Shown piece by piece: positions 7,510-14,860 of a stretch of DNA of 26,098 nucleotides; position 1 is the first letter of the stretch; each line of letters starts with the position of its first letter. A model generated the notes under the pieces. That model was not told the origin of the DNA. It saw only the letters and a program-made list of their open reading frames with translations, and ran no database searches. The DNA is from DATKLX01 sp035542155 (GTDB lineage Bacteria; Chloroflexota; Anaerolineae; Anaerolineales; Anaerolineaceae): assembly GCA_035542155.1 (NCBI GenBank), contig DATKLX010000187.1, positions 1 through 26,098 of the forward strand, in the 5' to 3' direction. The position numbers and the translations under genes were made by a program.

Positions 7510-8280
7510 ATGAACGAGAATAACGCGATTTCACTTTCAGATACCCATATTGCTGACGCACGTTGGAAAGACTTATACATCGTTGGGGGGATTTGCGGCA
7601 TACTGACATCCATCCTGATATTTCTAGCCATTGTCATTTATTTCATATGGCCATACCAGCCTGGGCTTACTTCTCCGGCTGAAATTTTTTCAACGATTCA
7701 AACCAACCCATTCAAGGGACTGATGTCTCTTGATTTTATGATGGTGATCGCTACGTTTATCCTGGTCCCATTCTTCCTTGCCATATATTTTTCTACCAAA
7801 CAAGCAAATGAATCCTATGCATTAATTGCTCTGGTTTTTGGACTCATATCTTGTGTATTGGCTTTTTTCATGAGGCCAATTGCGGAAATGTTTTATCTCA
7901 GCAGCCAATATACCGTAGCAACAACAGATGCTGCACGAAATCAGTACCTGGCAGCTGGTGAGGCGATAAGCGCGCTCTTTAACGGAACGGCCTGGATACT
8001 GTACTTTATTTCATTTGGTGTTGAACTCCTGTTATCCTCTTTGCTCATGCTGAAAATAAAAGCCTTCAGTAGAACAACCGCCTGGCTGGGGATTTTCCTA
8101 ACCATAGGGGTATTTTCAGTTTTTGCCGTAATTATTCCGGAGTTAGCACAAATTGCAACAATATTGAATCTTGTGAGTACCCTTATCTGGACAATTTGGA
8201 ACATCCTAGTAGCCCGAACTCTCTTCCATCTGGCTCGACGTTCGGAAGTGAAGTTTGCTGGCCAAATCGCAAATCAATGA
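7510..8280 (+). CDS. Six-helix integral membrane protein, DUF4386-like
   Basis: This is a 256-residue hydrophobic protein with six predicted membrane helices at about residues 23-47, 74-96, 101-120, 152-181, 187-210 and 213-237. AAAGGA lies nine bases before the ATG. The overall pattern (short N-terminal tail, GICGILTSI in helix 1, long fourth helix ending in LLMLKIKAFSRTTAWLGI) resembles the uncharacterised DUF4386 family, but I am judging by layout and not by a diagnostic motif. No catalytic residues stand out. Its codons are A+T-richer than the GC-rich genes on both sides, suggesting a different origin. It starts 96 bases after the sigma/propeller gene with no clear terminator between, so co-transcription is possible. 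It converges with the fused envelope protein. Confidence 0.75.
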   Translation: MNENNAISLSDTHIADARWKDLYIVGGICGILTSILIFLAIVIYFIWPYQPGLTSPAEIFSTIQTNPFKGLMSLDFMMVIATFILVPFFLAIYFSTKQANESYALIALVFGLISCVLAFFMRPIAEMFYLSSQYTVATTDAARNQYLAAGEAISALFNGTAWILYFISFGVELLLSSLLMLKIKAFSRTTAWLGIFLTIGVFSVFAVIIPELAQIATILNLVSTLIWTIWNILVARTLFHLARRSEVKFAGQIANQ

Positions 8281-8316
8281 TTGCATAACCATTGCATCCG
8301 TTCACGCCACAAGGGC

Positions 8317-9162
8317 CTATTTTGCGTTGATGGGGAGATTGATCTCGCAGCCGCCGGGCTGGAGGGAGAGGCAGTGGAGGCCGCCGCAGGCATCCTGGAG
8401 GTAGCCGCCAGAGCCGATGAGGGTGATCCCTTCGCCGGCGGACGGCTCGGCAGGGCGCACTTCGCGGATGACGGGCGGGACGAGGGTCTGGGGGCAGGCG
8501 GTGGGAGGAACGGCGGTCGAGGTCGAGGCAGGCGGGGGAAGGATTTCCGCCCGCGAGCAGGCGGCCGCCAGGAAGGCCAGCGCCGTAGCGAGGATGAGCG
8601 GGGCAATTTTGAGCGCCGCCCGGCTCTCTTTCCACAGCTCGGGCAGGGCGCACATGGTGAGGCCGTAACCGGTCCAATGATCGAGGAGGAGCCACTCTTT
8701 GCACAGGGTTTCGCCGGGGGCAACCGAGAATTCGAGCATTTTCCCGGAGTAGCGCAGGGTGGAATAGTCGGCGAGGGATTTCTTCTCATAGAGGATGCGG
8801 CTGGAGGCGCGCTCCTCGGCCCATTCGATCACGCGTTGAAGCGCATCCACGGGGTAGCGCATGCGGGCGATGGAGAAAGTAGGGCTGTCGCCCAGGCCAG
8901 CGCGGACGGCGAAGAGGATGACATCCGGATCGCCCCGGACGGCGCGCCCGTCTTCGCTGCGGAACCAGCCGCGCGGCAGGGAGAGGGAGAAGGAACGGTC
9001 GCGGCTGGTGAAGTCTTCGAGGACGACGGCCAGGCGGCCGGAATCGGCCTTGAGATAGCGGTAGCCGAGGTAGAAGAAAGCGATCAGGGCGGCGAGGCCG
9101 AGGAGGATGCCGGCGACGAGGAGGAGGAAGCAGGTCCGCGGGCTGCGAGGGGGCATGTTCAT
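8317..9162 (-). CDS. Envelope protein: PsbP/DcrB-like part fused to a TIG-like lipoprotein part
   Basis: This 281-residue protein has a hydrophobic N-terminal helix (12-34), then a domain with SFSLSLPRGWF (57-67) and GYGLTMCALPELWKESR ending near 181. It reads like a small exported domain of the PsbP/DcrB type. Residues 184-202 (KIAPLILATALAFLAAACS) look exactly like a second lipoprotein signal with lipobox Cys202, followed by a Thr/Pro-rich linker and a TIG-like segment (VPPVIREVRPAEPSAGEGIT, then GSGGYLQDACGG and CLSLQPGGCE). Two exported proteins thus seem joined in one frame. An in-frame ATG at 8653-8655 (Met170) could start the second part separately, but I see no ribosome binding site there. 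The TIG-like part is short, suggesting an internal deletion between CGG and LHCLS. The opposite-strand frame is low-complexity and not credible. Confidence 0.65.
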   Translation of the reverse strand: MNMPPRSPRTCFLLLVAGILLGLAALIAFFYLGYRYLKADSGRLAVVLEDFTSRDRSFSLSLPRGWFRSEDGRAVRGDPDVILFAVRAGLGDSPTFSIARMRYPVDALQRVIEWAEERASSRILYEKKSLADYSTLRYSGKMLEFSVAPGETLCKEWLLLDHWTGYGLTMCALPELWKESRAALKIAPLILATALAFLAAACSRAEILPPPASTSTAVPPTACPQTLVPPVIREVRPAEPSAGEGITLIGSGGYLQDACGGLHCLSLQPGGCEINLPINAK

Positions 9163-9294
9163 TATGATTCTTGCATCAAAAAAGCCGATCGTTTATGGGC
9201 TGGCTGTGGGTCCCTACATTAAAACGATAAGCGCAATCAAAATCGCTTAGTGGTCTTCTCACGAAATCCTCGACTTTTGAAAAGGGGTGTTGGG

Positions 9295-9460
9295 TGCAGG
9301 CCAAGCGTTGGCCCCCCTTGGTGTGACAGGCTTGCCACCCGTCCGGGTAGGGGCGGACCTGCCGACCGTAGGGATGGTCCGCATTGGGCCGCGGTGCGGG
9401 TCGATGGGTAATCAAGGCGCCGGTTGATTAGCGCCGGGCCCGCGGCGCGGGAAGGGAGGA
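9295..9460. repeat. REP-like intergenic hairpin cluster
   Basis: Short GC-rich inverted repeats follow one another: GGCCAA/TTGGCC around a 3-nt loop (9299-9313), GTCCG/CGGAC around GTAGGGG (9341-9358), and a GC-rich stretch with GGCGCCGG and GCGCCGGG near 9415-9440. The nine-mer GTAGGGGCG at 9347-9355 also occurs twice, in opposite orientations, inside the REP-associated transposase gene (17122-17130 and 17259-17267). This fits one dispersed REP family, but only two loci are visible here. Confidence 0.45.
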
Positions 9461-9502
9461 TTGGCTATCCAAATGGGGGAGGGAAGATGTAGGGCAAGAA
9501 GA

Positions 9503-9535
9503 AGACCCTAAGGGTTTTAAAAACCCTTAGGGTCT
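9503..9535 (-). terminator. 33-bp perfect palindrome, probable terminator of the eRF1-like operon
   Basis: AGACCCTAAGGGTTT (9503-9517) is the exact reverse complement of 9521-9535, with a 3-nt centre. It lies 23 bases beyond the minus-strand stop at 9559. The stem is A+T-rich at the loop and is followed on the minus strand only by TCTTCTTG, so it is a hairpin terminator with a weak T tract. It is symmetrical enough to act in both directions or to be a dispersed repeat. Confidence 0.7.
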
Positions 9536-9558
9536 GGCCTGGTACAGGTCTCGGATCT

Positions 9559-10662
9559 CTAATAGCGCAGAATTGCGCCGATCTTGCCGGCTTTTTCGAG
9601 CTCGGGGCCGGAGTGGATGACTTCGACCTCGCCGCCTTTGCGCATGACGTCCTGGACAGCCATCTCGACGGCGTCGGGGATCTCTTCGAAGGGCTTGCCG
9701 CAGTAAGAGCAGGCTTTGAGCTTCTCGGTGGTGAGGAAGCCGCAGCCGGTACAGCGGTAGCCGGGTTCGCGGTAGCCCTCCATGATGAGGAGAGTCTGGA
9801 CGCGACCATCGTGCAGGGCGCGGAGGGTATTATTTAATTGAACCACCCCGTCGTTGCCCTTGGCGGCGGCGGTGATCACCGATTTAATCAGGCGGGTCTC
9901 GCGCTGCTGCTCGGCCTGGCGGCCCAGCTCGAGCGCTTTTTGGAGAACCTCGGTATGGCTGGCAGTCATGCTCATCGGGAAAGTTCCCACGACGAGGCTC
10001 TGCCAGGCTTTGGGGAGCAACCCGCGGAAGTGAGAGATATTCTCATCGGTCCCGCCGATGAGGATGCGGCGGACATGGTTCTCTTCGAAAAAGTGGACGG
10101 CGAAATCGACGGCTTCCTTCATGTTGCGATCGACCGTCTCCTCGGTCGCGCGGCCGGTTTTGCCAGCCGTGCCGCTGCGCCCGCCGGGAAGGGTCGAAGC
10201 CCCTCCACGCTTGGTATGGCGCACCTGCTCGCCGACCACACCTTCTTGCTCGCGCAGCTCTCCCAGGTGGAAGGAAAAGACGCGCGCGCCCTGTTTATCA
10301 ACCAATACGACCCCATACCCACCATAGGCATCCAGCAAATCAGCCAGGCCTTTGACCGCCGGGCGCTCCCCCTTGCGCACCCGGCTGCGGACAGGTACGG
10401 CGATGGAATAAGCGCGAAAAAAGCCCCGAGGGGCGCAGGAGAAAATGGCGACGCTCTTTCCAGACCAGTCGAATTCGCGGCTGAGATACCGCTCAATCGC
10501 CTGCTGGTCGTCCGGCAAATTGACTTCCTTGAGCATGGATCGCAAACGGAGTTTGTATGCATCCGCGTTGCCTTCCGCCGGGTCCGTGTTCAGGTATACG
10601 CTGAGCACGGGCTCAGATGCGGAAAATTCCAGCAACTCCCGCAAGTCACTTTCAGACAACAT
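9559..10662 (-). CDS. Bacterial eRF1-like protein (baeRF family) with zinc ribbon
   Basis: This 367-residue protein resembles the bacterial relatives of archaeal/eukaryotic release factor eRF1 and Pelota. The N-terminal part has LSVYLNTDP (20-28) and GYGVVLVDKQGARVFSFHLG (115-134), the usual strand pattern of the family. A glycine-rich loop (152-170, RGG then PGGRSG) sits where family members carry a GGQ-like element, but no GGQ is present. RILIGGTDENISHFRGLLP (199-217) marks the third domain, and C304/C307/C318/C321 form a zinc ribbon. The ATG at 10662 is chosen because AGGAGG lies five bases upstream; the GTG six bases earlier overlaps that site. It is the last gene of a J-protein/HtrA operon, 53 bases after htrA. 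A ribosome-rescue or hibernation role is suggested for the family; no specific activity can be read from this sequence. Confidence 0.85.
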   Translation of the reverse strand: MLSESDLRELLEFSASEPVLSVYLNTDPAEGNADAYKLRLRSMLKEVNLPDDQQAIERYLSREFDWSGKSVAIFSCAPRGFFRAYSIAVPVRSRVRKGERPAVKGLADLLDAYGGYGVVLVDKQGARVFSFHLGELREQEGVVGEQVRHTKRGGASTLPGGRSGTAGKTGRATEETVDRNMKEAVDFAVHFFEENHVRRILIGGTDENISHFRGLLPKAWQSLVVGTFPMSMTASHTEVLQKALELGRQAEQQRETRLIKSVITAAAKGNDGVVQLNNTLRALHDGRVQTLLIMEGYREPGYRCTGCGFLTTEKLKACSYCGKPFEEIPDAVEMAVQDVMRKGGEVEVIHSGPELEKAGKIGAILRY

Positions 10663-10715
10663 GGCCACCTCCTATCGAATGGGTCAGTTTTTTCAGTTTT
10701 TCAAGAACAGGACGG

Positions 10716-11954
10716 CTACGGGCGCTTCCCGAGTGTGAGGGTTACCTCCTTCTTCTGGCCATCACGGATGACTGCCAGTTTGATCTGGTCTCCAGGGGAT
10801 TTGAACTCCATCAGGTAGCCGATCAAATCTCCATAGACGAGGACGGGCTGGCCGTCGGCGGCGACAATCAGGTCTCCACCGGCGGGCAGGTTGGAGATGC
10901 TGGAATTTCTGGAGCCGCCCTTCAAGCCGGCCTTATCAGCGGGACCGCCCTGGGTAACGCTGATCACGTAGGCTCCGGTGGACTGGGGCAGACCGAGCGC
11001 CTCTTGCTCGTCGAGGGACAGGTTCTGGCGACTGGTGATGCCCATGTAGGGATAATCGTATTTGCCATTAGCAATCAACACCGGCACGACCTTTTTGACG
11101 ATGTTAACCGCGACGGCAAAGCCGATCCCGGAGTTGGAGGGCTCACCGGTACTGGGGTCGACGTTGGTGGTGCGGATGGCGCGGTTGATGCCGATCACCT
11201 CGCCGTTGAGGTTAAGCAGCGGGCCACCAGAGTTGCCGGGATTGATCGCCGCATCGGTCTGGATGACATCACCGGCACTGAAGGAACCGCTGCCGTCAGG
11301 CGAAGTGCGGATGGATGAGAGGGTGCGGCCCAGGGCAGAGACGATGCCTGTGGTCATCGTGCTGGTCAGGCCGAAGGGGTTACCAATGGCGACCACGGTC
11401 TGGCCAACTTCGAGCCTGGAGGAATCGCCGAGGGGCACAGGGTGCAGCTCGGAGGCGGGGGCTTTTACCTGGACCACAGCGAGATCCGAGTCCAGGTCCG
11501 TGCCAATCACGTTGCCACGCGCCTTGAACCCAGAGGTGAAATCGACCTCCAGTTTGCTGGCGCCCTCGACCACATGGTAGTTGGTGACGATGTGCCCGTT
11601 GGCGTCGATCACGACCCCGGAACCCAGGCCTTCCCCCTGGTCGGTAACAACCTGAATCGCGACGATCCCCGGGCTGACCTTCTTATACAGGTTCACCAGC
11701 ACGTCCTGGTTGCCGGCGAGATCCACGATGGTCGGGGAAGTCGCGTTTGGCGAGCTGGAAACCGTGGGCAGGGCCGCGGTGGGCTGCTGAAAGCTCGACC
11801 CAGGCGGGCTGGAGAGCGTGGCGACCGAGTTGTTGGATGGCGAGTTGTTCGATTGAGGTGGGGTCCGCGCGCCAGGCGAGGCCATCTGGCAGGCGAGAGT
11901 AGCCAGCGCCAATATGACGAGGGGCATCCATAAAACAACTTTTCTGTTATTCAT
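10716..11954 (-). CDS. htrA: HtrA/Deg-type serine protease lipoprotein with PDZ domain
   Basis: This 412-residue trypsin-like protease is anchored outside the membrane. The chosen ATG (GAAAGGG six bases upstream) gives a lipoprotein signal ending TLA-Cys22; the longer frame to 12029 does not. A Ser/Pro/Asn-rich linker (to about residue 75) leads to the protease domain. The catalytic triad is H127 (TNYHVVEG), D157 (TDLDSDLAVV) and S242 (NPGNSGGPL), all intact. One PDZ domain occupies about residues 315-412, with YPYMGI at its start and GGPADKAGL inside. The family degrades or refolds damaged envelope proteins. It lies 75 bases after the J-protein gene and 53 bases before the eRF1-like gene on the same strand, so the three are probably one transcript. 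The lipoprotein anchor differs from the usual membrane-helix anchor of DegS-type enzymes. Confidence 0.95.
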   Translation of the reverse strand: MNNRKVVLWMPLVILALATLACQMASPGARTPPQSNNSPSNNSVATLSSPPGSSFQQPTAALPTVSSSPNATSPTIVDLAGNQDVLVNLYKKVSPGIVAIQVVTDQGEGLGSGVVIDANGHIVTNYHVVEGASKLEVDFTSGFKARGNVIGTDLDSDLAVVQVKAPASELHPVPLGDSSRLEVGQTVVAIGNPFGLTSTMTTGIVSALGRTLSSIRTSPDGSGSFSAGDVIQTDAAINPGNSGGPLLNLNGEVIGINRAIRTTNVDPSTGEPSNSGIGFAVAVNIVKKVVPVLIANGKYDYPYMGITSRQNLSLDEQEALGLPQSTGAYVISVTQGGPADKAGLKGGSRNSSISNLPAGGDLIVAADGQPVLVYGDLIGYLMEFKSPGDQIKLAVIRDGQKKEVTLTLGKRP

Positions 11955-12029
11955 CGAAACCCTTTCAATAATTGACAACTTTCCAGTCAAATGAGTCAGG
12001 TGCGAGCAGCGACGTTCGGGCCCGGGCAT

Positions 12030-13007
12030 TCAGCCGGAAAGCGAAGCGCCCTGTTTGACCGTTTTCGAGAGCTCTTCAAACAGGGATTTCTGCTCGGGGG
12101 AGAGGTGGCGCGGGATCTGGACTTTGACGCGCACGTAGAGATCCCCATTTTTCTTGGGGTCCTTGAGATGCGGCATGCCCCGGCCGGCCAGGCGGAAGGT
12201 CTGCCCGGGCTGGGTGCCGGCGGGGATGGTCAGGATCACGTTGCCGCCGGGGGTGGTCACGGTGGCCTGTCCGCCGAGGACGGCGGTATACAAATCGATG
12301 CTGGCGTCGGTATAGACATCCTCGCCTTTCACCTCAAAACGCGAGTCGGGGACTACCTCGATCACCAGATAGAGATCGGTTGGCTTTCCGTCCGGGCCAG
12401 CAGGAGCTGCGCCGGGGACGCGGACCTTGGTGCCGGTCTTCGAACCAGCGGGGATTTTCACTTCCAGGCGGCGGTCGTCGAGCTGCAAAGTGCGCTCGGT
12501 GCCGCGGTAGGCCTCATTGAAGCTGATCTGGACCGGCTGTTGGTAGCCCAGGGCCGGCTGCGCCTTCTGCCCGCGGGCGGTGCGGGTCGAGGTCTGGCGG
12601 CGGGTCTGGGCGCTGCGTCCGCCGATGCCGCCAAAGATCTGGTCGAAGAAATCGGAAAAACCTCCCCCGAACAGGTCATCGAGGTTCCCCACATCGACGC
12701 GAGTGCCCCCCGCGTCGCCCTGGTTCTGCACGAACCAATCTTCCCAGTTAAAGCCACCGGGAGCGCCGCCCCCTTGCTGCCAGCGGTTGTAGGATTCACC
12801 CAACTGATCGTAGCGAGCCCTTTTTTCGGGATCACTCAAAACCTGGTAGGCCTCGTTAATCTCCTTGAACTTTTCTTCGGCTTCTTTGTTGCCCTGGTTG
12901 CGGTCGGGGTGGTGTTTCAAGGCGAGCTTGCGGTAGGCTTTTTTGATGTCGGTATCTTTTGCGCCGCGTTCCACACCCAGGACTTTGTAGTAATCTTTGT
13001 ATTCCAT
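12030..13007 (-). CDS. cbpA: Type II J-protein (CbpA-like co-chaperone)
   Basis: This 325-residue Hsp40 co-chaperone stimulates DnaK ATPase and delivers clients. The J domain covers residues 1-70, with YKDYYKVLGV and the HPD motif at 33-35. It is followed by a Gly/Phe-rich region (about 83-135, with DDLFGGGFSDFFDQIFGG) and two beta-rich C-terminal client-binding domains to about 310. There are no CxxCxGxG zinc-finger repeats, so this is the CbpA/type II form rather than classical DnaJ. The ATG at 13007 is preferred because homologues begin MEYKDYY and GGAG sits 11 bases before it; an in-frame ATG at 13022 would hide that site. It is the first gene of the operon with htrA and the eRF1-like gene and is divergent from the sensor kinases. 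No CIRCE operator is visible upstream. Confidence 0.95.
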   Translation of the reverse strand: MEYKDYYKVLGVERGAKDTDIKKAYRKLALKHHPDRNQGNKEAEEKFKEINEAYQVLSDPEKRARYDQLGESYNRWQQGGGAPGGFNWEDWFVQNQGDAGGTRVDVGNLDDLFGGGFSDFFDQIFGGIGGRSAQTRRQTSTRTARGQKAQPALGYQQPVQISFNEAYRGTERTLQLDDRRLEVKIPAGSKTGTKVRVPGAAPAGPDGKPTDLYLVIEVVPDSRFEVKGEDVYTDASIDLYTAVLGGQATVTTPGGNVILTIPAGTQPGQTFRLAGRGMPHLKDPKKNGDLYVRVKVQIPRHLSPEQKSLFEELSKTVKQGASLSG

Positions 13008-13035
13008 AGCAGTCTGCTCCATTCGATATTAAAAT

Positions 13036-13065
13036 ATTGTAAACTTTGCGAGGCAGCGGAGTCAA
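13036..13065 (-). promoter_or_regulatory. Sigma-70 promoter of the J-protein/htrA/eRF1-like operon
   Basis: On the minus strand TTGACT (13065-13060), an 18-base spacer and TACAAT (13041-13036) form a good vegetative promoter. It lies 28 bases upstream of the J-protein start at 13007. There is no heat-shock sigma or HrcA-like signature. Confidence 0.65.
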
Positions 13066-13150
13066 GGGAATCTTATAAAGTTCTAACGTGTTGTTGATTG
13101 TCCCCAGCAAGTCATCAATTCCGTAAGGACTCCCCATTTCATTATATCCA

Positions 13151-13159
13151 TGCTATGAT
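13151..13159 (+). promoter_or_regulatory. Extended -10 promoter of the kinase pair, probably leaderless
   Basis: TGCTATGAT is a strong extended -10 element. Only nine bases separate it from the ATG at 13169, and there is no ribosome binding site between them, so transcription should start at or very close to the start codon. It faces away from the J-protein promoter. Confidence 0.5.
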
Positions 13160-13168
13160 ATACGTATC

Positions 13169-14818
13169 ATGGGTAATTTAAGAGATCGAATACTCGTCGT
13201 CGAACACGACCCAGTCATCAGCGATCTAATCGGACGGCAAGCCCTGCAATCGATCGGCTACCAGGTTCAAATGGTGGGCGACGCGACTGCAGCCATACCC
13301 CAGGCAATCCAATTTTTACCGGACGTGCTGATCGTGGACCTCAACCTGCCCGGGCTGAGCGGGAAAGATCTGCTCGTGGCGCTCGCTTCGCAGGGGATCG
13401 AGATTCCGGTGATGGTCGTCGCGCAAAAAGGGATGGAGAGCGATGTGATCCAGGCCTTCCGGCTGGGAGCGACGGATTACATGCTCTGGCCACTGCGCGA
13501 TGCGGAGGTTGTTTCGGCGGTGGAGCGGGTTCTCAAACAGGTCCACGAGCGCCGCGAGCGCGAGCACCTGTCGCGCCAGCTCCAGCAGACCAACACGGAG
13601 CTGCAGTCGCGGGTGCGCGAGCTGACCACGATCTTCTCGGTTGGAAAGGCGGTCACCTCGATCACCGACCAGAAGACCCTCTTCGATAAGATCGTCGACG
13701 GGGCGGTGCGGGTCACCGAGGCTGACCTGGGGTGGTTCCTGATGCGGGAAGATAACGGCAAGAACTACATTCTGACCGCATACCGCAATCTGCCCATCTC
13801 GCTGCAGGCAAAGCTACACCAGCCCTGGGACGACGGGATCAGCTCGCTGGTGGCGATGTCGGGAGAGACGCTGTCGATCCACGGCGAGCCGCTCAAGCGG
13901 TTCAAAGTCTCCAGCCTGGGCCAGTCGGCGATGATCGTGCCGGTCAAGGTGCAACGCCAGACGGTAGGGCTGATGGTGGTGATTCGCAAGACGCCGCGGG
14001 CGTTCACGGCCAGCGAGCAGAACCTGCTCGAAGCGGTGGCGGATTACGCTTCGATCTCTCTGGTCAACTCACGGCTTTTCCGCGCTCTGGAAGAGCGGGC
14101 GCGCAACGCACAACAGGCGGCGGAGGCCGCGCAGGCTGCGGATAAAGCCAAGGACGACATCTTACAATGCCTGGTCCAGGAGCTGCGCGGGCCGCTCGAC
14201 GCGGCGAAGAACAATCTGAACCAGCTCGCCGAAGGACAGAAGAGTAAGATCACCCCTGACCAGCGGCAGATCCTGCTGACTGCGCTGGACCGGATACAAA
14301 AATTGGGCAAGGGGATCGATCTGGTAGCCTCGCTGGCCAACCCGAGCCGGGCGGGGGCGCCGATCAACCTGAGCGACCTGGTGCGCCAGATTCTGCCGCG
14401 CTTCCAGCGCCTGGCGCAACAGAACGGGCTGGCCCTGATGACCGAACTGCCGGCCGAGCCGGTGCTGGCCCGCGCGGATTCGGCGCAGATCGCCCAGGTG
14501 CTGGACGGGCTGATCTCCAACGCAGTGAAATATTCCCAACCGGGCGGGCAAATCCTGATCCGGGTGGATAAGAACGCAGAAAATTCTGCGCACGTTCTGG
14601 TGCGCGACACGGGGGCGGGCATCGATTCCAAGGATCTTGCCCAAATTTTTAACCGCAGCTATCATAAGGAAGATAACCTGGCGCGCAAATCGGGCCAGGC
14701 GGGTATTGGCCTCTCATTGATCAAGGAAATCGTTTCAACCAATGGAGGCAATATCTGGGTAGAAAGCAAGCCTGGCCAGGGATCCGTGTTCCACTTTACA
14801 TTACTCTCGCCAAAATGA
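13169..14818 (+). CDS. Sensor kinase-like protein: degenerate receiver, GAF, H-box without His, HATPase
   Basis: This is a 549-residue soluble two-component protein. Residues 7-122 form a receiver domain with the phospho-accepting D57 (IVDLNLPG) but with Trp107 where the invariant Lys should be (DYMLWPL) and no Thr/Ser at the switch position. A coiled linker (about 123-152) leads to a GAF domain (about 155-300). The dimerisation helix follows with ILQCLVQELRGPLDAAKNNL (331-350): the phosphorylated His of the H-box is Gln337. The ATP-binding domain looks intact, with N451 in the N-box (ISNAVKYS), DTGAGI (480-485) and GQAGIGLSLI (509-518). It may therefore bind ATP without autophosphorylating, or act through a partner. 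The next gene, 42 bases downstream, is an intact kinase with the same layout. No membrane segment is present. Confidence 0.9.
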   Translation: MGNLRDRILVVEHDPVISDLIGRQALQSIGYQVQMVGDATAAIPQAIQFLPDVLIVDLNLPGLSGKDLLVALASQGIEIPVMVVAQKGMESDVIQAFRLGATDYMLWPLRDAEVVSAVERVLKQVHERREREHLSRQLQQTNTELQSRVRELTTIFSVGKAVTSITDQKTLFDKIVDGAVRVTEADLGWFLMREDNGKNYILTAYRNLPISLQAKLHQPWDDGISSLVAMSGETLSIHGEPLKRFKVSSLGQSAMIVPVKVQRQTVGLMVVIRKTPRAFTASEQNLLEAVADYASISLVNSRLFRALEERARNAQQAAEAAQAADKAKDDILQCLVQELRGPLDAAKNNLNQLAEGQKSKITPDQRQILLTALDRIQKLGKGIDLVASLANPSRAGAPINLSDLVRQILPRFQRLAQQNGLALMTELPAEPVLARADSAQIAQVLDGLISNAVKYSQPGGQILIRVDKNAENSAHVLVRDTGAGIDSKDLAQIFNRSYHKEDNLARKSGQAGIGLSLIKEIVSTNGGNIWVESKPGQGSVFHFTLLSPK

Positions 14819-14860
14819 GCGGCGACTCCAGACCAAACCTTGCAGGATAAGTCAACCAGG

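Larger units (their letters stand above)
9163..9558. other. Repeat-rich non-coding stretch
   Basis: No gene is credible here; the 79-codon minus-strand frame at 9176-9415 only translates repeat sequence. The stretch holds short hairpins between about 9295 and 9460 and ends with the 33-bp palindrome at 9503-9535. I see no promoter for the gene ending on its left side (start at 9162) that meets consensus. Confidence 0.5.

Noticed and set aside
8281..9222. 313-codon plus-strand frame over the fused envelope protein
   Set aside because: The translation is Gly/Glu/Ala-rich low complexity. It begins right after the previous stop with a TTG and no ribosome binding site. The minus frame has membrane and lipobox features.
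9176..9415. 79-codon minus-strand gene
   Set aside because: It covers hairpin repeats, has no ribosome binding site and gives a His/Pro/Arg-rich product typical of translated repeats.
13008..13168. CIRCE or heat-shock-sigma promoter before the J-protein gene
   Set aside because: No TTAGCACTC-N9-GAGTGCTAA-like pair or CTTGAAA/CCCCAT pattern was found; an ordinary sigma-70 promoter is present instead.
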